A stretch of 64,000 nt of DNA from Hyphomicrobiales bacterium. GTDB taxonomy: Bacteria; Pseudomonadota; Alphaproteobacteria; Rhizobiales; Rhizobiaceae. The notes beneath the pieces were generated by a model. It was given only the letters and a program-made list of their open reading frames with translations, searched no databases and was not told the DNA's origin. The stretch spans positions 333,558-397,557 of the forward strand of contig UICE01000003.1 in the NCBI GenBank assembly GCA_900471815.1, written 5' to 3'. A program made the position numbers and the translations under genes. Below, in pieces: positions 35,509 to 43,686 of the stretch; positions within the stretch are counted from its first letter, which is position 1; the number at the start of each line of letters is the position of its first letter.

Positions 35509-35545
35509 GAAACGGCCCGGTTGCTATAACCGGGCCGTTTCTTTT
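35509..35545 (+). terminator. Rho-independent terminator after metF
   Basis: Perfect 14-base-pair stem GAAACGGCCCGGTT / AACCGGGCCGTTTC with a five-base loop, followed by TTTTG. Ends the ArsR-methyltransferase-metF operon 18 bases after the stop. Confidence 0.92.
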
Positions 35546-35597
35546 GTTTCACTCACTTAACGGTCAGAGACCATATCCGTAGCGCTCATATTTCAAT

Positions 35598-35684
35598 TCA
35601 AGGTATCAGTCCTACGACCATTGCACCAATAAATGCGAACGCTGCACAGATCATAAGGACATTCATCGATCGAGTTAGTCCCAT
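35598..35684 (-). CDS. Predicted 28-residue single-pass membrane peptide
   Basis: A very short frame starting MGLTRSMNVLMICAAFAFIG and ending AMVVGLIP. A good ribosome site (CAGGAGA, six bases before the ATG) precedes it. The peptide is a short positively charged N-terminus plus one hydrophobic helix, the pattern of small inner-membrane proteins. It lies alone between the metF terminator and the DMT transporter gene, both of which read in ways that would leave this interval otherwise empty. Two perfect inverted repeats lie 86-215 bases upstream. Function unknown; short frames of this size can arise by chance, but the ribosome site and composition favour a gene. Confidence 0.62.
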   Translation of the reverse strand: MGLTRSMNVLMICAAFAFIGAMVVGLIP

Positions 35685-35984
35685 CGCTTGTCTCCTGCAG
35701 TTAACCCCCATAACATAGCGCAAATTCGCCACAGAAAAAGCCCAAATATTACCGAACGATGACAAAGAGTGTAGAAATTTTTTCTACAGCAACGATAAGT
35801 TTTTGAAACTAAACGTATTTAAACGTTTGAAAATGTCGAAAAAATCGAAAAAATTCTTTGCTGGCGGTAAAATTTTGCAGTGCGATAAAATTATCGCATT
35901 TCTCGCTAGCGTGTTGCTTTGCCACATTTCGAACAGGATTAAGCCTTGGAGTTTCGGGCTAACTACAGAAATTTTATGACAATT
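35685..35984. other. AT-rich gap with two perfect palindromes
   Basis: No gene seen. TGTAGAAA (35770-35777), TTT, TTTCTACA (35781-35788) is a perfect 8-base-arm repeat. TGCGATAA (35881-35888), AA, TTATCGCA (35891-35898) is another. AAACGTATTTAAACGTTT lies between them near 35811. The interval is upstream of the 28-residue peptide gene and downstream of the DMT transporter gene, both on the minus strand, so the palindromes are candidate operators of the peptide gene. Confidence 0.5.
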
Positions 35985-36920
35985 CTATCTATTCGGCTTT
36001 CTGGAAAGCGCTAGAATACGGCCATCAATGATCAGCAGGCCCAAAGCGATGAGGGCCATCCCGGCAATATCTTGCGCCGCCAGTTTCTCGCTAAGAAAAA
36101 TTGTTCCAAGTAAAACCGCGCTGACCGGAACAATCAGGGTGACGAGGGAGGCATTGGTTGCTCCCGAAGCTTTCACGATTGAAAAGAACAGGATATAGGC
36201 GAAAGCTGTCGATAGCAGCCCCAATCCGAGAATGGCGGACCAGACGCCCAGGCTAATCCCATCCAAATGCGGCATGCCGTCATGGAGGAGTACGACAGGG
36301 ATCATGATAAGAGTGGATGCTGTCATCTGTCCGGTTGCCGTTACTGTTGGCGGGATGCCTTTAAAGCGTTTGGCCAGGATGCTCGCGAAGGCGTAGGATA
36401 TAGTTGCGGTTATGACAGCAAGCTCGGCCCATAGCGGCCCGCCAAGGCCAGTCAAAATTCCAGGCCCGATCATGACCACAATACCCACGATACCCATGAA
36501 AATGCCGGCAAGCTTGGCTGCCGTAACCTTTTCGTCGGCGGTCAGTATGGTCGCCAATATGACCGTCCAGATAGGGGTCGTTGCATTGAAGATAGAGGCA
36601 AGACCAGCACCTAGCGCTGTTTGCCCGATGAAAAGCAAAGAAAAGGGAATGACATTGTTCAACAGGCCGAGTCCGGCAAAACCGAGCGCGTGGCGACGAT
36701 AGTCCCAGAAATTAACACCGCGGCTTCCAAGATAAATATGCAGCGCCAGGGCTGCTATGACAACGCGAAACAACACCAGCGTGAGGGGTGGAACGACTTG
36801 TACGGCGATGCGCGCGAAGAAGAATGATCCACCCCAAATAGCACCTAACAACAGCAATTGCAGCCAGACAAATCCGGACATGGAAAGGGTCGGCGGCACT
36901 TTGGCATCAGCTACGGACAC
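35985..36920 (-). CDS. DMT-superfamily (EamA) transporter
   Basis: A 311-residue inner-membrane permease with ten likely helices in two EamA repeats (about 12-145 and 160-295). Substrates of the family are metabolites such as amino acids, polyamine precursors or drugs, usually exported. The start chosen is a GTG at 36920 eight bases after AAGGG, which leaves a short N-terminus before helix 1. An ATG at 36965 and one at 37013 are in frame but lack ribosome sites. It is divergent from a lysine/ornithine-type decarboxylase gene, so export of the decarboxylase product is a possible role (inference). Confidence 0.87.
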   Translation of the reverse strand: MSVADAKVPPTLSMSGFVWLQLLLLGAIWGGSFFFARIAVQVVPPLTLVLFRVVIAALALHIYLGSRGVNFWDYRRHALGFAGLGLLNNVIPFSLLFIGQTALGAGLASIFNATTPIWTVILATILTADEKVTAAKLAGIFMGIVGIVVMIGPGILTGLGGPLWAELAVITATISYAFASILAKRFKGIPPTVTATGQMTASTLIMIPVVLLHDGMPHLDGISLGVWSAILGLGLLSTAFAYILFFSIVKASGATNASLVTLIVPVSAVLLGTIFLSEKLAAQDIAGMALIALGLLIIDGRILALSRKPNR

Positions 36921-37042
36921 GGCAATTACCCTTTCATGGTAAGCGGATTGCAAATCCTTAGCCATTTTATGGCGAGTCGCCACCCGATTCTTGCAACAAG
37001 TCGCGACTTTCATCCGTCACTTTCCCTTGCTAAGAGTCTGGA

Positions 37043-38296
37043 ATGACGCAAGACACACAGATGCAACGATTCGCCACCGCCCGTGATGCAGCGCTTGAAT
37101 TGCGCCCGGATCAACCGGTTTATTGCTTCAGGCCTCAGGTCCTCATCGAAGACGCTCATAACTTCATGAAGATGTTTCCGGGCGAGACCGCGTATGCGGT
37201 TAAAACCAATGGTGAAAACCTGGTACTGGAAACACTCGCCCGTAACGGTATCAACACGTTTGATGTAGCCTCGCCGGGAGAGTTCGCAGCTGTTCGAAAA
37301 GTGGCACCCAATGCGCATATGCTCTACATGCATCCGATCAAAGCGCAATCGGACATCCGTCTGGCGCTTGAAACCTATGGGATACGCATCCTTGCCGTTG
37401 ACCATGAAGATGAGATCGCCAAGGTGACCCGCATTGTGCGGGCTTTGGATATCGATCCGGGCAGCATAACTCTCTACATTCGGTTGCAGACAAAGGGACA
37501 TGCAGCATACGAGCTTTCAAAGAAATTCGGTGCTGCTCCGGCCCATGCCGTGGAATTGCTACAGCGTTCAGAAAAAATTGGCTACAAAGTCGGCCTTTGC
37601 TTCCATGTTGGCAGTCAGATTGAAGATCCCGATACCTACGAACGCGCATTGCGCGCTGCCGATTGGGTCCGAAATCGCGCTGGCGTGACACTGGCCGGGC
37701 TTGATGTCGGCGGTGGTTTTCCTGCTGAATATGGTCATGATCCCAAGCGCAAACAGGTCGAAATGCCCTCGCTCGGGCAATTAATGTCGCGTTTGCGCGG
37801 CGATATCAATGAATATGGCTTTGGGGATTTGCCGCTGGTTGCCGAACCCGGACGGGTTATTGTTGCGCGGGCCTTTTCGCTGATTGTTCGAGTGCTTCTG
37901 CGCAAAGGCAGACGGCTTTACATCAATGATGGTATCTGGGCATCGCTTTCGGATTCCTGGACTGGAAAAATCACTTTGCCAGCCCGGTTTATCCCAGACC
38001 CTGCCAAGAAACATCGCAATGGCAATCCTGAAACGATTGTGCCTTTCCGTGTTTGCGGGGCAACTTGCGATTCCGTTGATATTTTGTCCCGCCCATTCTG
38101 GCTGCCGGAAACCGTGGATACCGGCGACTGGATCGAGATTGGCAATATCGGTGCCTATTCTCTGTCGTTGCGTACCCGGTTTAACGGTTTCTACCCCGAT
38201 ACATTTGTCGAGGTGGAAACACCGTTTGAGGCGGGCGGACGGCCGGAAGGTTTTGCTTCGCTGGAGACGATGGAATACGCGTCACAAGACCTATAG
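37043..38296 (+). CDS. PLP-dependent ornithine/lysine decarboxylase, group IV (eukaryote-like)
   Basis: A 417-residue fold-type III decarboxylase. The PLP Lys is in TAYAVKTNGENLVLETL (about 50), the His that stacks on PLP is in FHVGSQ (about 190), phosphate binding is by DVGGGFPAEYG (about 222) and EPGR (about 270), and the catalytic Cys is in CGATCDSVDIL (about 340), where most relatives read GPTCDS. Members make putrescine from ornithine or cadaverine from lysine; specificity depends on a 3-10 helix I cannot judge. It starts with polyamine-type context only through the divergent exporter. The 3' end overlaps the convergent transglycosylase gene by six bases. Confidence 0.9.
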   Translation: MTQDTQMQRFATARDAALELRPDQPVYCFRPQVLIEDAHNFMKMFPGETAYAVKTNGENLVLETLARNGINTFDVASPGEFAAVRKVAPNAHMLYMHPIKAQSDIRLALETYGIRILAVDHEDEIAKVTRIVRALDIDPGSITLYIRLQTKGHAAYELSKKFGAAPAHAVELLQRSEKIGYKVGLCFHVGSQIEDPDTYERALRAADWVRNRAGVTLAGLDVGGGFPAEYGHDPKRKQVEMPSLGQLMSRLRGDINEYGFGDLPLVAEPGRVIVARAFSLIVRVLLRKGRRLYINDGIWASLSDSWTGKITLPARFIPDPAKKHRNGNPETIVPFRVCGATCDSVDILSRPFWLPETVDTGDWIEIGNIGAYSLSLRTRFNGFYPDTFVEVETPFEAGGRPEGFASLETMEYASQDL

Positions 38297-39502
38297 CTTG
38301 TTCAGTAGTTCCGGTGTTGGCCAGGAATCGGCTGGCAGGCCTAGTCGCATTTGTTCCTCGCGAACGGCGTCGCGGGTAAGAATGCCGAACACGCCATCAA
38401 TTTTCGGGCCCATATCGTGGCCGCGTGCTGCCAGCTTGTTTTGAAGTTCTTTCATCTGTTCAGGGTTGAGACCCTGTTCAGGTGTGGTTTGTTCCAGCGG
38501 GCCTGCCCCTGCCAGCCGCGTAGCGAAATAAGCGGCCGTGGTCGCGTAGATGATGGACTTATTCCATTCTACAAAGATATCGAAGTTTGAATAGGAAAGG
38601 AAAGCTGGACCCTTTCGGCCCATCGGCAATAATAGCGATGCGTCGCCATCATCCGGGCCAAGCGGCCCCTTTAGGCCGGTTACACCCCATTCAGCCCATT
38701 TGGAGTGTGGCAGACGATTGGTGCGGATGGCGTTCTCCCATGGGAGTTCTTTGGTGAGTTTGACCTCTTCGAGCCATGGCTCGCCTTTGCGCCAGCCAAG
38801 ATCGCGCATAACACGGGCGGCGGTCATGATCGCATCGGGTGCGGAGCCTTTCAGGTCAACCTTGCCATCACCGTCGCCATCAACGCCACGCTCAAGATAA
38901 TCGGTCGGCAACATCTGCATTTGGCCAATTTCGCCAGCCCACGCACCGGTCGTCTTTGCATCCACAACGCCGCTGTCAAATAGCTTGAGCAGTGCAATCA
39001 ATTGCGGGCGGAAAAGTTCAGGCCTACGGCAGTCGAAGGATAGCGTCAGAAGGGCATTCAGCGTATCGAAATCGCCCTGGACGGCACCAAAATCCGTCTC
39101 GAGGCCCCAAAAGGCCGAAATCACAGGACCGGGGACACCATATTCGGCCTCGGCTTTGGCAAAAGTATCGGCATATTTCTTCAGATTGGCTGCGCCCTGT
39201 TTCAGGCGGTAATCAGCAACCATGCGAGATGAAAACGTCAAAAATGTCTGGCTGAAAACGCCCTGCGCACGGTCGCGTTCCAAAACCTTGTCGTCCATCG
39301 AAGCCTTGAAAAGCTCGCTGATGCCTTTATCGCTGACACCCGCTGCCTTTGCTTCGGCGATCAAGCCATTGAACCAGGGTTCAAGTTCGCCTCCACAGGC
39401 GGGTTTGGCGACAACAGGTTGAGCTGGTGCAACCTGATCCAGAGCTTGAGCATTGGAAATGGTAAGCAGACTTGCGGCGATGGCGATCGATATTTTATTC
39501 AT
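38291..39502 (-). CDS. Lytic murein transglycosylase, MltB-like, with peptidoglycan-binding domain
   Basis: A 403-residue exported enzyme that cleaves glycan strands forming 1,6-anhydroMurNAc ends. The signal peptide (about 1-21, ending ISNAQA) has no lipobox, so it is probably soluble in the periplasm. SLT_2 catalytic domain about 45-315, with the catalytic Glu in SAFWGLETDFGAVQGDFDTLNAL and the GEIGQMQMLPTDYL motif. A C-terminal PG_binding_1 domain (about 335-400) is recognisable by LAARGHDMGPKIDGVFGILT. The ATG at 39502 gives the signal peptide; the frame is open 28 codons further upstream. Confidence 0.92.
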   Translation of the reverse strand: MNKISIAIAASLLTISNAQALDQVAPAQPVVAKPACGGELEPWFNGLIAEAKAAGVSDKGISELFKASMDDKVLERDRAQGVFSQTFLTFSSRMVADYRLKQGAANLKKYADTFAKAEAEYGVPGPVISAFWGLETDFGAVQGDFDTLNALLTLSFDCRRPELFRPQLIALLKLFDSGVVDAKTTGAWAGEIGQMQMLPTDYLERGVDGDGDGKVDLKGSAPDAIMTAARVMRDLGWRKGEPWLEEVKLTKELPWENAIRTNRLPHSKWAEWGVTGLKGPLGPDDGDASLLLPMGRKGPAFLSYSNFDIFVEWNKSIIYATTAAYFATRLAGAGPLEQTTPEQGLNPEQMKELQNKLAARGHDMGPKIDGVFGILTRDAVREEQMRLGLPADSWPTPELLNKL

Positions 39503-39616
39503 TGGGAAATCTCGTTGATGACGGGCGCGCCAAGGCACGCACACTTTCCCTGCTAATGCACGATAACCGTCGTCAGGTGAAGTCACAGAATAGAGAGAAC
39601 TGTTCGACTCAAAGCT

Positions 39617-40435
39617 TTATCGAACCTTGTTGCGCGCCAGCCACTGTTTCCAGGCGCTTTCGCTGCCGGCAAAAACATTGATATCGGCATCTCCGCGTAT
39701 ACCGGGGATGGAACCCGTTCCGGTATATTGCCAGAAGGTCCAAGGATGCGGTCCATATTTCTCATCAGGATGACCCGCAACCGAGCGAAGCCAGAAAGGA
39801 TAATCGGCGAGTTGGCGCAAATCATTGTCATCAAAGAAATCGACAGTGGTATAAATGATGGGGCGCTTGCCGTAGTGACGCTGTACGATGTCAATGAAGG
39901 TGCGCATCTCGCTGCGAACAATTGCTGCATTCGGTCTCAGCTTGCAGGTGGGTGATGCGGCGTTCCATTCCATATCCAGCACTGGCGGCAGGGCACCCGG
40001 GTCATTCGGCACATTGCGGATGAACCAACGGGCCTGATCGGCGGCAGAGCGGCAGAAATAGTAAAAATGGTAAGCACCACGCGGAACACCTGCAGCTCTT
40101 GCTGCTGCCCAATTTTCTGCAAAGCGGTCATCGACCCGGTCACCACCTTCCGTGGCTTTGATAAAGGCAAAAGAGATGCGGCTCGAGCGTGCAGTCTGCC
40201 AGTCTATGGTGGATTGATATTTGGAAACGTCCGTGCCGTGTATCGGATAATGCCAAGGTGTTTTTCCGGTCCATTCATGTGGATCGCTATCACCGTAGCG
40301 CGGTGCCTTGACATTGCCAGAGGGCGCATCCATCTGGCGTGTCGCGGAGGGTTTCCTGGCGTCCTCAAAATTATAATCGACGGTCGTACAGCCGGTTAAA
40401 ACGAGTGTCATCAAAGCGGCTGCAAGACGTTTCAT
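39617..40435 (-). CDS. GH25 lysozyme-like lipoprotein
   Basis: A 272-residue lipoprotein with an N-terminal signal ending in a lipobox LTGC (Cys about 16), so anchored to a membrane facing the periplasm. The GH25 muramidase barrel (about 65-265) shows the family order: HGTDVSKYQSTIDW, FAFIKATEGG, FAENWAAARAAGVPRGAYHFYYF and the catalytic DMEWN (about 153), with PIIYTTVDF and PFWLRS following. GH25 enzymes cleave MurNAc-GlcNAc bonds. Its partner upstream is the MltB-like gene in the same direction 114 bases downstream, so both murein hydrolases may be co-expressed. Confidence 0.9.
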   Translation of the reverse strand: MKRLAAALMTLVLTGCTTVDYNFEDARKPSATRQMDAPSGNVKAPRYGDSDPHEWTGKTPWHYPIHGTDVSKYQSTIDWQTARSSRISFAFIKATEGGDRVDDRFAENWAAARAAGVPRGAYHFYYFCRSAADQARWFIRNVPNDPGALPPVLDMEWNAASPTCKLRPNAAIVRSEMRTFIDIVQRHYGKRPIIYTTVDFFDDNDLRQLADYPFWLRSVAGHPDEKYGPHPWTFWQYTGTGSIPGIRGDADINVFAGSESAWKQWLARNKVR

Positions 40436-40543
40436 ATAAAATTTCCGCGGCTAGATCATTGTTCGGCATTGGTGCGATCTTACAGATGCACTATTATGCT
40501 TAACAGATCATGAGCGGTCGCGCTGACCCACGTGGGATCGAAA

Positions 40544-41203
40544 TTACATACCGTTCCGGCGTATAGTCGTTATCCAGGCAAATCCGCGATAAAGCCGTTG
40601 TTTCTGCACTGTGGCATTGTTTTTCAATGCAATGGATTCGCCAATATCGAACAGATCATTGCGCGGCGTGACATGATACCAGTCCAGCCACTTATAGAGT
40701 GCTTTGCGGGAAACGGACGGCAGATCGGCCAGATCACCGAAGTCAACAATATGAAGAGAGCCGTGCGGAGCAAGGTGGCTGACCGCTTCATGCATTACCA
40801 ACTGCCATTGCGGGATCATTGAAACGGCGTAGGAGATAAAAATTCGGTCAAAATGCCGACGCGCGAAAAGAGCTTGGGGATTAAAGTCGGCTGCGTCTGC
40901 ATAGGCGAGCTTGGCCCGCTTACCAAGACCGGCTATCTCAATTTTCTTATGCGCGGTTGCGAGCATTTCGTTCGAAATATCAATGCCGTAGAGGGAAGTC
41001 TTTGGATAAGCCTCGCCAGCAAGAATCAAATTCCGGCCTGTTCCGCATCCAATCTCGAGGATCGAGCCGCGTTCTGGCGGATTGAGACCGGCAATCATGG
41101 GGTCGCGGCCCAGCAGATAATATTTACGTGTCACATCGTAGAAATGGCGTTGATGCCGATAGACGCGATCCATAAGAGGACCATGTTCGATCTTCGTAAA
41201 CAT
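40544..41203 (-). CDS. btaB: Betaine-lipid N-methyltransferase BtaB
   Basis: A 219-residue class I methyltransferase that adds three methyl groups to diacylglyceryl-homoserine to form DGTS, a phosphorus-free betaine lipid. The SAM site is in SILEIGCGTGRNLILAGEAYP (about 47) with LYGIDISNEML following. The N-terminal DRVYRHQRHFYDVTRKYYLLGRDPMI region matches BtaB proteins. It starts three bases after the btaA stop, and the pair is the known two-gene system of Rhodobacter and rhizobia. Induced with btaA, probably in low phosphate. Confidence 0.93.
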   Translation of the reverse strand: MFTKIEHGPLMDRVYRHQRHFYDVTRKYYLLGRDPMIAGLNPPERGSILEIGCGTGRNLILAGEAYPKTSLYGIDISNEMLATAHKKIEIAGLGKRAKLAYADAADFNPQALFARRHFDRIFISYAVSMIPQWQLVMHEAVSHLAPHGSLHIVDFGDLADLPSVSRKALYKWLDWYHVTPRNDLFDIGESIALKNNATVQKQRLYRGFAWITTIRRNGM

Positions 41204-41206
41204 GAT

Positions 41207-42472
41207 TCAGCCTCGGAATGTGTACAAATGAAATCCGCCATAAATAGAAGATCGGTCGCGCGCATGAAGCGTTTTCGACTGATCTTCCTTGTATTCCCAC
41301 TGCGCTAGCGTTGCGTCATCGACACGGCCCGGCAAAAGAGAGGGCTCGGCGGCTGTGCGAAAGATTACCCGCGCGCCGGGAGCGGCTGTGCGGGTAATTT
41401 CAGTCCAAAGCTCATTGAGCTGCGTATCGTTCATCCAGTCTTGAGCATCCAGCAATATGAAGCGATCCACTGAGTTTTCAGGCTTTGCGCTCAGAAACTC
41501 CGTGTAGGACGCATTGACGACGCTCATTCGGCCGGCACGTTCACGCACTGCCGCAAAATTGTTGCGGGATAAATAAGGCGGTAGCGGACCGGTCTCCGCA
41601 TTGTCGCTATAGCCGCGGCCAAAGGCTTGCCAAGCAAAATAGTTTTCTGAAAGCGGAAAACCGCAGGCGAGTTTTTCAAGGCGCCCACGCAATACCTCAG
41701 CCATATCGCCGTTTCCTGCAGTTGCAAGGGCATCATACTGCTGTGGTGGAATTCCGAGGCCAAAAAGCGAAGACTTCCGTGCGGTCGCCCAGCGGATCAT
41801 GCGTTTGTCAAAGAGCGGGGCGAGGGCGGTGTCGAAATAAACCCGTTGTTCGGCAAGTGTCGATGCCTTCAGAATATCGCGCGGGTCAATACCGTAGAGT
41901 CTGGCAACGCGATGCCCCATGCCGATAAACAGGCCAAGCAGGCCATGGCGGTAAAGGTCGCGCGAAAAAATGGAGATACGCCGCCGGCCGGACACCATCC
42001 GCTTCTCCCAATAGGAGCGGCTGGTTGCATCAAGGTGCGGCCGGATGAAGCGTTCATAGGCCGTTAGATTGGATTTGCTGTCGGCAGTTCCATAGAACCG
42101 ATAAAACGCATCGTAATTGGGAAGATTGACGACAGCAGCAAGCTTGAGGCGGTTGAAGGCAACGTGAGCCGTATTGAGATCAACGGCTTCAACACTGGCA
42201 GGATCAGCCGTCAAATAGGACATGGCATTACAGCCGCCGGATGCAATGGTAACAATTCGATGACCGGCACCAAGCTGCAGGGCCTCCATATCAACTTCCG
42301 GATCTTCCCATATTTGCGGATAGACCAGTCCCTTGAAAACGTGAGCAAACAGTCTTTCAGACAATCCGGCGCGTGATAGAAGCCGGTTTTGCCGAACAGC
42401 CCTGTTCAGTTTTTCATTGCTGATATGCGAGCGAGGAGGCGGCGTATTTGCAGACTGTCGAGCAACTGGCAT
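41207..42472 (-). CDS. btaA: SAM:diacylglycerol 3-amino-3-carboxypropyltransferase BtaA
   Basis: A 421-residue DUF3419 protein that moves the 3-amino-3-carboxypropyl group of SAM to diacylglycerol, making the homoserine headgroup of DGTS. Seen are RLFAHVFKGLVYPQIWEDPEVDMEAL (about 40-65), HRIVTIASGGCNAMSYL (about 72), VEAVDLNTAHVAFNRLKLAAV (about 95) and DRFILLDAQDWMN (about 337). No membrane segment is obvious; it acts at the inner membrane surface. It is the first gene of btaAB, with a tandem PHO box about 50-78 bases upstream. Confidence 0.94.
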   Translation of the reverse strand: MPVARQSANTPPPRSHISNEKLNRAVRQNRLLSRAGLSERLFAHVFKGLVYPQIWEDPEVDMEALQLGAGHRIVTIASGGCNAMSYLTADPASVEAVDLNTAHVAFNRLKLAAVVNLPNYDAFYRFYGTADSKSNLTAYERFIRPHLDATSRSYWEKRMVSGRRRISIFSRDLYRHGLLGLFIGMGHRVARLYGIDPRDILKASTLAEQRVYFDTALAPLFDKRMIRWATARKSSLFGLGIPPQQYDALATAGNGDMAEVLRGRLEKLACGFPLSENYFAWQAFGRGYSDNAETGPLPPYLSRNNFAAVRERAGRMSVVNASYTEFLSAKPENSVDRFILLDAQDWMNDTQLNELWTEITRTAAPGARVIFRTAAEPSLLPGRVDDATLAQWEYKEDQSKTLHARDRSSIYGGFHLYTFRG

Positions 42473-42521
42473 CCAAACGAATCCCCTTTATTGGAAATTC
42501 CTGCTCGCCTAGCACCCGCAT

Positions 42522-42550
42522 GTAACAAGTTGGTGACGCCGCTGTGACGT
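42522..42550 (-). promoter_or_regulatory. Tandem PHO box upstream of btaA
   Basis: On the minus strand three 7-base half-sites follow one another with exact 4-base spacers: ACGTCAC, AGCG, GCGTCAC, CAAC, TTGTTAC. The 11-base period is the DNA-turn spacing of PhoB dimers, and the half-sites match CTGTCAT in most positions. It lies about 50 bases before the btaA start, with the promoter presumably between. PhoB activation of DGTS synthesis is established in rhizobia; here it is predicted from the motif. Confidence 0.72.
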
Positions 42551-42638
42551 AATGGATGAAGCTGATGACAATTTGATTCAAATTTTATCGATAAGTATTG
42601 GTTTTCGAATCTGATTCTTCCGCCTTGTGCTGGCGCTG

Positions 42639-43682
42639 TCAGCGTTGGGGCGGTTCAGTTCGTACCACCACCGACATTCCGGGGGCGAGATATTGTGCCA
42701 GGTCCTGTCCGGGATCGACTGATATGCGTACAGAGATACGTTGCGCGACCTTTGTAAAATTTCCGGTGGCGTTGTCAGGTTTGATTACGCTGAATTCAGA
42801 GCCGGCTGCTGGTGCAAATCGTTCAACCTTGCCGGACAGTCTTTTGCGATTGAGAGCGTCGACTGTGAACGTGATCGGCTGCCCCAGTGCAATATTGCTA
42901 AGCTGAGTTTCCTTGAAGTTTGCGATAATCCAGACGTCGCTGGGGACAATTGCCATAAGCTGCGTTCCGGCACTGACATATTGGCCGAGCTTGACACCAA
43001 CTTCGCCAAGAGTGCCATCCCGTGGAGCTACAATTTTAGTGTTGGACAAATCGATATCAGCCAGTTCAACGGCTGCCTTTGCGCCTGCGACTGCTGCTTC
43101 CAACGAACCGCGACTGACCTTAATGGTTTCAAGATCCTGATTGGACACTTCCAGTGCTGCTTTGGCCTGAGTTACAGATGCCTGGGCTTGCTCCAATGCT
43201 GTTTCACTTTGCTCTGCGTCACTCTTTGTCAAAACACCCTGACGGGCCAATGGCTCGATGCGGGCCCAATTGGCCTGTGCTCGCCGCAATACAGCCTCGG
43301 CGCTGTCGAGTTGTGCCTGGCTGGATCCAATGCGTGCCTCGGCGGCACGTTGCTGCTGTGTTGAGTTGTCAAGAGCGGCTTGCTGACTGGCGAGAGTCGC
43401 TTTTGCCTGATCCAGTTTTTGCGCAAAAATCCGGTCGTCAATTTTGGCCAGAAGTTGGCCCTGTTTGACCTTGTTATAATCCTGAACCGGAACATCAACG
43501 ATATAGCCGCTCAACTGCGGACTAATCAGAGTGACATAGCCCTTCACATAGGCATTTTCCGTTATCTCGATATCGCTCTGAAATGGTGGCAGGCGCCAAG
43601 CATAAAGCACAAGCACGAGCCCGGAAATTCCAATAAGGATGGCAATTATCGTTGCCGAATGGCGCATATATTTAGACATCAT
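42639..43682 (-). CDS. Membrane fusion protein, EmrA/HlyD family
   Basis: A 347-residue periplasmic adaptor for the MFS pump encoded just upstream. One N-terminal membrane helix (about 9-30), a lipoyl half-site near 45-70 (VKGYVTLISPQLSGYI), a long helical hairpin rich in Ala/Gln (about 85-190), a second lipoyl half (IVAPRDGTLGEVGV, about 215) and a beta-barrel end. It starts four bases after the pump gene. Together with an outer-membrane channel (none here) it would form a tripartite exporter. I call it EmrA-like; the cargo is unknown. Confidence 0.88.
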   Translation of the reverse strand: MMSKYMRHSATIIAILIGISGLVLVLYAWRLPPFQSDIEITENAYVKGYVTLISPQLSGYIVDVPVQDYNKVKQGQLLAKIDDRIFAQKLDQAKATLASQQAALDNSTQQQRAAEARIGSSQAQLDSAEAVLRRAQANWARIEPLARQGVLTKSDAEQSETALEQAQASVTQAKAALEVSNQDLETIKVSRGSLEAAVAGAKAAVELADIDLSNTKIVAPRDGTLGEVGVKLGQYVSAGTQLMAIVPSDVWIIANFKETQLSNIALGQPITFTVDALNRKRLSGKVERFAPAAGSEFSVIKPDNATGNFTKVAQRISVRISVDPGQDLAQYLAPGMSVVVRTEPPQR

Positions 43683-43686
43683 CTGA

